In this document: in pieces, positions 59,879-64,000 of the stretch | How positions within the stretch are numbered: position 1 is the stretch's first letter | Layout: each line of letters begins with the position of its first letter | Position numbers and translations under genes: made by a program | The notes under the pieces: generated by a model | Database searches by the model: none | The model's input: the letters and a program-made list of their open reading frames with translations, nothing else | Told to the model about the DNA's origin: nothing | Source: JACVRM01 sp036824245 | GTDB taxonomy: Bacteria > Actinomycetota > Thermoleophilia > Gaiellales > Gaiellaceae | Direction of reading: 5' to 3' | NCBI GenBank assembly: GCA_036824245.1 | Contig: DAITAO010000005.1 | Coordinates: forward strand, 11,992 to 75,991 | DNA length: 64,000 bases

Positions 59879-61495
59879 ATGTCCCTGCGGTACGAGGTTG
59901 TTTCGAGTCCCGGTTCAGCGCGACCGGCCTGGGTCCGCGCACGGGCTCGGTGCGCCGTGGCACCGGCCCTCGCATGCCTCGCCTTTGCCGGCATCAGCGG
60001 TCCTTCCGCGCACGCGGCGCCACCACGTCCGAAACCCGCGCCACAGACGCTGTGGAATACGTTCCCGCTCAATCCAACGGCCGAGGGACTGACCGGACCG
60101 GCGGGGCCTCGAGCCGGCCGGGCGAGCTCGCCCGCGCCAACGCCGCGCAGAGCCGAGGCAGTCTCTTCTACGCCAGCGGCGCCTCTAGGTGAGACTTCTT
60201 CCGCGAGATCGCGATCGATCCTCGTTCTCGCCGCGCTTCTCGCCGGGCTCGGGGGTTTCGCGCTGCTCGCACTCGTGAGGCTGGCGTCGGCGACGCTGTC
60301 GTCCGGAGCCGGCCACCCCCGGCGGCACCTGCTTCTACATGGCCCCGCGGCTGCCGGCATTGCATTCGGCGCGCGAGCAGGTCATCTCCTGGACATCCGC
60401 CTTCCGTCATTCGGAGGCACAAGGCTTGATCCACGAGGGCTCGTCGGTCGGCTCGGCCACTCAGCCGGCGTACTCGCGGCCGCTCTGGCCGGATCAGCTC
60501 CTGTGCTCGTACGAGTCCTCCGCCTCGTCGCACGCCGGACGTGGAGGATGGTCCGGTCGTTCACGGTCCTGGCCGCCTTAGCTGCGGTCGCGTTCGGCCT
60601 CACGGCGGGCTACCTCGTCTCCAGTTACGTCGAGTCTTCCGCCGGAACGCGAGCAAACATCGTCTTAGTCGCGCTTCTTGCCGGGCTTGGCGTCGTCGCG
60701 CTCGTCGCGCTTGTGAGGCTCGTGTCGCCGCAGCTGTCGTCCGGATTCGGCGACCCGCGGCGGCTCCTCGCACCGTTTCTGCAGAGCGCTGCGGCTTTCG
60801 GCACTGCGCTCGACGCACAAGCGGGACGCGTCAGACTTCCGTCGTTCGGAGGCACGAGGCTTGATCCGGGACGCCTCATCGGAGGCCTCGCCGACGCAGC
60901 AGGCCGCCTCGCGGCCGCCCTCACTGGGTCCGCCCGCCTGCTCGCACAGGTCATGCGGCACGTCGCACGCCGGGTCCGGTCGTTCACGGTCCTGGCCGCC
61001 TTAGCTGCGGTCGCGTTCGGCCTCACGGCGGGCTACCTCGTCTCCAGTTACGTCGAGTCTTCCGCCGGAACGCGAGCAAACATCGTCTTAGTCGCGCTTC
61101 TTGCCGGGCTTGGCGTCGTCGCGCTCGTCGCGCTTGTGAGGCTCGTGTCGCCGCAGCTGTCGTCCGGATTCGGCGACCCGCGGCGGCTCCTCGCACCGTT
61201 TCTGCAGAGCGCTGCGGCTTTCGGCACTGCGCTCGACGCACAAGCGGGACGCGTCAGACTTCCGTCGTTCGGAGGCACGAGGCTTGATCCGGGACGCCTC
61301 ATCGGAGGCCTCGCCGACGCAGCAGGCCGCCTCGCGGCCGCCCTCACTGGGTCCGCCCGCCTGCTCGCACAGGTCATGCGGCACGTCGCACGCCGGACCT
61401 GGATTGTCGTCTGGTCGTTTGCGGCCCTGGCCGTGCTCGTTGCCGCCGGCTTCGGCGCCATCGTGACCTATCTCGTCTCCAGATATGTCGAGTAG
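59879..61495 (+). CDS. Secreted/membrane protein with three 141-residue repeats
   Basis: 538 residues. N-terminal signal region (CAVAPALACLAFAGISGPSA), then a Pro/Ala-rich spacer. Three repeats of about 141 residues follow, each with a pair of hydrophobic segments (for example ILVLAALLAGLGGFALLALV and VLAALAAVAFGLTAGYLVSS), then LPSFGGTRLDP and an amphipathic helix. The second and third repeats are identical to the base (see repeat entry); the first is diverged. About six or seven membrane segments in all, plus the last IVTYLVSRYVE. No family recognised; repeats resemble nothing I know. GGGAGGG ribosome-binding site at the ATG. Followed by two ferritin-like genes and an L,D-transpeptidase in the same direction. 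Confidence 0.8.
   Translation: MSLRYEVVSSPGSARPAWVRARARCAVAPALACLAFAGISGPSAHAAPPRPKPAPQTLWNTFPLNPTAEGLTGPAGPRAGRASSPAPTPRRAEAVSSTPAAPLGETSSARSRSILVLAALLAGLGGFALLALVRLASATLSSGAGHPRRHLLLHGPAAAGIAFGARAGHLLDIRLPSFGGTRLDPRGLVGRLGHSAGVLAAALAGSAPVLVRVLRLVARRTWRMVRSFTVLAALAAVAFGLTAGYLVSSYVESSAGTRANIVLVALLAGLGVVALVALVRLVSPQLSSGFGDPRRLLAPFLQSAAAFGTALDAQAGRVRLPSFGGTRLDPGRLIGGLADAAGRLAAALTGSARLLAQVMRHVARRVRSFTVLAALAAVAFGLTAGYLVSSYVESSAGTRANIVLVALLAGLGVVALVALVRLVSPQLSSGFGDPRRLLAPFLQSAAAFGTALDAQAGRVRLPSFGGTRLDPGRLIGGLADAAGRLAAALTGSARLLAQVMRHVARRTWIVVWSFAALAVLVAAGFGAIVTYLVSRYVE
60551..61396 (+). repeat. Perfect 423-bp direct tandem duplication inside a gene
   Basis: Positions 60551-60973 and 60974-61396 are identical over all 423 bases (141 codons, in frame). 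Both units end with CACGTCGCACGCCGG. The sequence GTCGCACGCCGG also occurs before the first unit (about 60529), which could have seeded an unequal recombination. Zero differences indicate a very recent event, gene conversion, or an assembly duplication. Confidence 0.95.
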
Positions 61496-61596
61496 CGCCG
61501 TGAGCTACGGCTCTCCAGACCGGGGATCTCAGCGCCCAGCCGGCATCGCGCATCCCCTTTCGTTCCCGTCTCGGCTCCGGTGGAAGGAGGCCTCCG

Positions 61597-62253
61597 ATGT
61601 CCGATCGTTCGTGCAGTGAGCTGCGACACGCCGGCGTCGCCGATGCTGACGGTCCTGGCATGCAGGGGCGCAGGTCGCGCGCGGAGTTCGTCCGACGAGC
61701 CGTCGTGCCCGGAGCCGTTCTCACGGCAGGCGGGCTACTGATCGCAGGGCTCCCGAGGCTCGCTGCCTCGGCACCGTCGCCCGCCCAGGACGTGCGCGTC
61801 TTGAACTTGGTCCTCCTGCTGGAGTACCTGGAGGCGGCGTTCTACAAGGAGGCTCGCGCGAGAGACGCGTTGAGGGGCGAGCTACGCCAGTTCGCGAGGG
61901 TCGTGGGAACCCACGAGCAACAGCACGTCGCCTTCCTGAAGAAGACGCTAGGGAAGAAGGCCCGCAGGGAGCCGCGGTTCGAGTTCGGTGAGGCGACGAC
62001 CGATCCTGACAGGTTCCTGGCGGCCGCCGTTGCACTCGAGGACACGAGCGTGGCGGCCTACAACGGCCAGGCGACAAATCTGACGAAAGGCGCGCTCGCT
62101 GCGGCCGCGAGGATCGTCTCGGTTGAGGCTCGACACGCCGCCTGGATCCGAGCCATCGCCGGCAAGCTCCCGGCAGCCGACGCGACGGACCCACCGAAGA
62201 CCCAAGCTCAGGTCATGGCGGCGCTGAAGAAGACCGGCTTTCTCACCTCCTAG
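61597..62253 (+). CDS. Ferritin-like domain protein with Tat-type signal
   Basis: 218 residues. RRSRAEFVRRAVVPGAVLTA has the twin-Arg and hydrophobic core of a Tat-like signal. The mature part is a four-helix ferritin-like bundle: LLEYLEAAFYKEA, GTHEQQHVAFLKKTLG, VALEDTSVAAYNGQA and VSVEARHAAWIRAIAG. Each helix carries the Glu/His ligands of a di-iron centre (ExxxA...E, E..H twice). This class of exported ferritin-like protein is frequent in Actinobacteria; it may store or oxidise metal in the envelope. GGAGG precedes ATG. Paired with the next gene. Confidence 0.9.
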   Translation: MSDRSCSELRHAGVADADGPGMQGRRSRAEFVRRAVVPGAVLTAGGLLIAGLPRLAASAPSPAQDVRVLNLVLLLEYLEAAFYKEARARDALRGELRQFARVVGTHEQQHVAFLKKTLGKKARREPRFEFGEATTDPDRFLAAAVALEDTSVAAYNGQATNLTKGALAAAARIVSVEARHAAWIRAIAGKLPAADATDPPKTQAQVMAALKKTGFLTS

Positions 62254-62315
62254 CGATGCGGCATTCGATGAGTCGGGGCTGCAAGGCGACCAGAGACGAG
62301 AGGGGGGCAGAGGTC

Positions 62316-62996
62316 ATGTCTGACCTCACCGTTGAAGAGCTCGATCAGGACGGCGCGATTTGCGAGGCACTGGCTCGAGTCACCGGAGACTCGCGCGCCG
62401 AATTCCTCCGCAAGGCGACCGTTGGGGGCGCCGCCCTGCTCGGCGCCCTGGCGATGCCACCCGCAGGCGACAGCGCATCTCGGAACGACGTCGACATCCT
62501 CAACTATGCGCTCACGCTCGAGTATCTCCAGGCTTCGTTCTACACAGAGACGGAGCGGATCGGTGCGCTGAGGGGCAAAGCGGTGGAAGCGACGCGGGTG
62601 GTGGGCGCCGTCGAGCGTGCACACGTGAAGGCGCTTCGGGCAACGCTCGGCAGGGCTGCCGTGAAGCGGCCGAGATTCAACTTTCGAGGCACGACCGAGG
62701 ACGAGTCGAAGTTCCTGAAAACCGCCGTTGCCTTCGAGGATCTCGCCGTCGCCGCCTACAAAGCCCAGGCACCGCTCATCGATTCCAAGGCCGTTCTCGC
62801 AGTTGCGATCTCAATCCATTCGGTCGAAGCGCGGCATGCGGCCTGGATGCGCCGACTCTTCGAGATCGTGCCGGCGGCTCACGCGTTCGATGACGCGCTC
62901 TCGAAACCGGAGGTCTCGAGGATCGTCGCGTCGACCCGCTTTATCGCCTCCACCCGCGGGACCGTTCGGCAGGGAAGACCGAGATTCACAGGCTGA
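62316..62996 (+). CDS. Second ferritin-like domain protein
   Basis: 226 residues from ATG 62316 (an in-frame upstream ATG at 62256 would add 20). Same fold as the neighbour: ALTLEYLQASFYTETE, GAVERAHVKALRATLG, VAFEDLAVAAYKAQA and HSVEARHAAWMRRLFE, with the conserved Glu and His ligands. SRAEFLRKATVGGAALLGAL has only one Arg and a shorter hydrophobic core, so export is less sure. Tandem duplication of the upstream gene, 62 nt after it, and 2 nt before the L,D-transpeptidase gene, so one transcript is likely. Confidence 0.88.
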   Translation: MSDLTVEELDQDGAICEALARVTGDSRAEFLRKATVGGAALLGALAMPPAGDSASRNDVDILNYALTLEYLQASFYTETERIGALRGKAVEATRVVGAVERAHVKALRATLGRAAVKRPRFNFRGTTEDESKFLKTAVAFEDLAVAAYKAQAPLIDSKAVLAVAISIHSVEARHAAWMRRLFEIVPAAHAFDDALSKPEVSRIVASTRFIASTRGTVRQGRPRFTG

Positions 62997-62998
62997 TC

Positions 62999-63817
62999 AT
63001 GGGCGCGCGTTCGCGGCGGCGCAGCGGTCTCGCCGGCGCCGTGGCCCTCGCTTGTGTCGTCGTGTTCGCTGCGCTCCTCGCAGTCCGGCTCACGTCGTCA
63101 TCGTCCGCGTCGGCCGCGCGGCAGACCGCTCTCGAAGCAGCGGCCCTTCCGGCGCCGGCCCGTCCTGCATTCGTCGTGCCCGCGCCGAGACGGCTGACGC
63201 CCTCACGCGCGGCCGCCCATTGGGCGCCGGTGATCCGAGCCGTGCCGGTCCGGATCGCACCCGATTCTGATGCGAGAGTGATCGCTTCGCTCGCCACTCG
63301 TACGCCCGAACGAACGACAAACGTCGTCGCCATCGCCGGAAGGGCGACGGACAAGCTCGGACGGCTCTGGATCGCCGTGCGCGTACCCGCACTACCCACG
63401 AACTCAACCGGCTGGGTGCTGCGGCGTGCGCTCGGCGCGTACAGCTTCGTCCGCACACGCCTTGTGGTTGACGTCGAGAGGCTCACGGCCACACTGTTCG
63501 ATGACGGCCGCCCCGTATTCCGTGCGCGCATCGGCGTCGGCAGACCTTCGTCACCCACACCGACGGGCGCGTTTTACATCCGCAGCAAGCTGATCAGCTT
63601 CCGGAGCGACTTCTACGGGCCGCTGGCGTTCGGCACGAGCGCCCGGTCGCCCGTCCTCACGGACTGGCCGGACGGCGGCTTCATCGGAATTCACGGGACC
63701 GATCACCCCGAGCTCCTGCCCGGGCGTGTCTCACATGGCTGCGTGCGCATGCGCAACGACGACATTCTCGAGCTGGGCCGGCTGATGCCTGTCGGGACTC
63801 CAGTGCTGATCCGCTGA
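62999..63817 (+). CDS. L,D-transpeptidase (YkuD family)
   Basis: 272 residues. Membrane anchor or signal (GLAGAVALACVVVFAALLAV), a 60-residue Ala/Pro linker, and an SH3-like segment (VPVRIAPDSDARVIASLATR). The YkuD catalytic domain follows: RLVVDVERLTATLFDDGRPV, GRPSSPTPTGAFYI, FIGIHGTDHPELLPGRVSHG and CVRMRN, with nucleophile Cys248. It makes 3-3 cross-links in peptidoglycan or attaches proteins to it. Placed 2 nt after the ferritin-like gene; with the murein endopeptidase and NlpC-like genes of the window it forms a cell-wall set, though not in one operon. Confidence 0.92.
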   Translation: MGARSRRRSGLAGAVALACVVVFAALLAVRLTSSSSASAARQTALEAAALPAPARPAFVVPAPRRLTPSRAAAHWAPVIRAVPVRIAPDSDARVIASLATRTPERTTNVVAIAGRATDKLGRLWIAVRVPALPTNSTGWVLRRALGAYSFVRTRLVVDVERLTATLFDDGRPVFRARIGVGRPSSPTPTGAFYIRSKLISFRSDFYGPLAFGTSARSPVLTDWPDGGFIGIHGTDHPELLPGRVSHGCVRMRNDDILELGRLMPVGTPVLIR

Positions 63818-64000
63818 GCGTTCCGCAACGCGGTGGCCCTCTCGTTGAGCGCGGACAGCAGATGCACCGGGCGTCTCGTCTCCTTGACCACCCGTTCGGA
63901 GAGGAGCAGGATAGGCGCAGCTCGAGTAGTGGTCCCTCCCCTCACAGAGGAGCAAGCTCTCGAGCAACTGCGGCGGGAGCCGACAGGACTGCGGCAGTCG
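63818..64000. other. Window end without a recognised gene
   Basis: 183 bp after the L,D-transpeptidase stop. On the minus strand an open frame reads APILLLSERVVKETRRPVHL and ALNERATALRNAQR, but it continues into the coding region of the opposite strand and shows no family. Probably the end or start of a gene outside the window; nothing firm. Confidence 0.3.

Overview
The window is 64 kb of GC-rich bacterial chromosome (roughly 68-70 % G+C by eye). Gene content and style point to Actinomycetota, most likely class Thermoleophilia (Gaiellales/Solirubrobacterales-like). The pointers are class III cyclase-AAA-TPR giants, an extra ParA-linked FtsZ, DUF1028, twin Tat-type ferritin-like proteins, Lhr helicase, MeaB, and many GTG/TTG starts. 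This placement is inference. There are no rRNA or tRNA genes, no CRISPR array, no transposase and no phage gene. Almost everything is single-copy chromosomal gene content with very short gaps.

Layout. 1-8.7 kb: DNA-repair and housekeeping genes on both strands (HhH-GPD glycosylase, Nudix, DUF1028, a frameshifted winged-helix protein, two HIT-fold proteins, then lhr with a LexA-like box, and a flavin-type oxidoreductase). 8.7-12.5 kb: small membrane protein, YbaK-type editing protein, Nei-type glycosylase, one unknown. 12.5-20.1 kb: peptide-type solute-binding protein behind a structured leader, parA-ftsZ pair, two large membrane proteins. 20.1-27.6 kb: ggt, GNAT, hisC, MFS exporter, meaB, threonine dehydratase, murein endopeptidase. 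27.6-34.1 kb: two tandem 1,080-1,110-residue adenylate cyclase/AAA/TPR proteins. 34.1-37.3 kb: persulfide-dioxygenase-like MBL-rhodanese fusion and a second solute-binding lipoprotein. 37.4-50.6 kb: acyl-CoA and amino-acid catabolism, mostly on the minus strand (acyl-CoA dehydrogenase, leucyl aminopeptidase, biotin carboxylase-BCCP, enoyl-CoA hydratase, carboxyltransferase), interleaved with a beta-propeller, DapA-like lyase, FAD oxidase, cupin and Nudix. 50.6-53.7 kb: LysE exporter, moeA, secreted glycosidase. 54.4-58.4 kb: a tightly overlapping operon of five secreted proteins of mostly unknown function. 58.4-64 kb: small CxC proteins, a membrane repeat protein with a perfect 423-bp tandem duplication, two ferritin-like proteins and an L,D-transpeptidase.

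Two genome-wide signals stand out. First, at least 18 genes on both strands have a TANNNT -10-like hexamer exactly 6-9 nt before the start codon and no Shine-Dalgarno. This indicates massive leaderless transcription and fixes several start codons. Second, several families of short palindromic repeats are scattered through the window, some of them read in frame inside genes (lhr, the biotin carboxylase gene, the nei tail, the endopeptidase N-terminus). There is also a 163-bp concentric inverted repeat. Two genes (winged-helix 1.7-2.8 kb, secreted beta-rich protein 54.4-55.9 kb) carry single frameshifts, which may be real decay or assembly errors.
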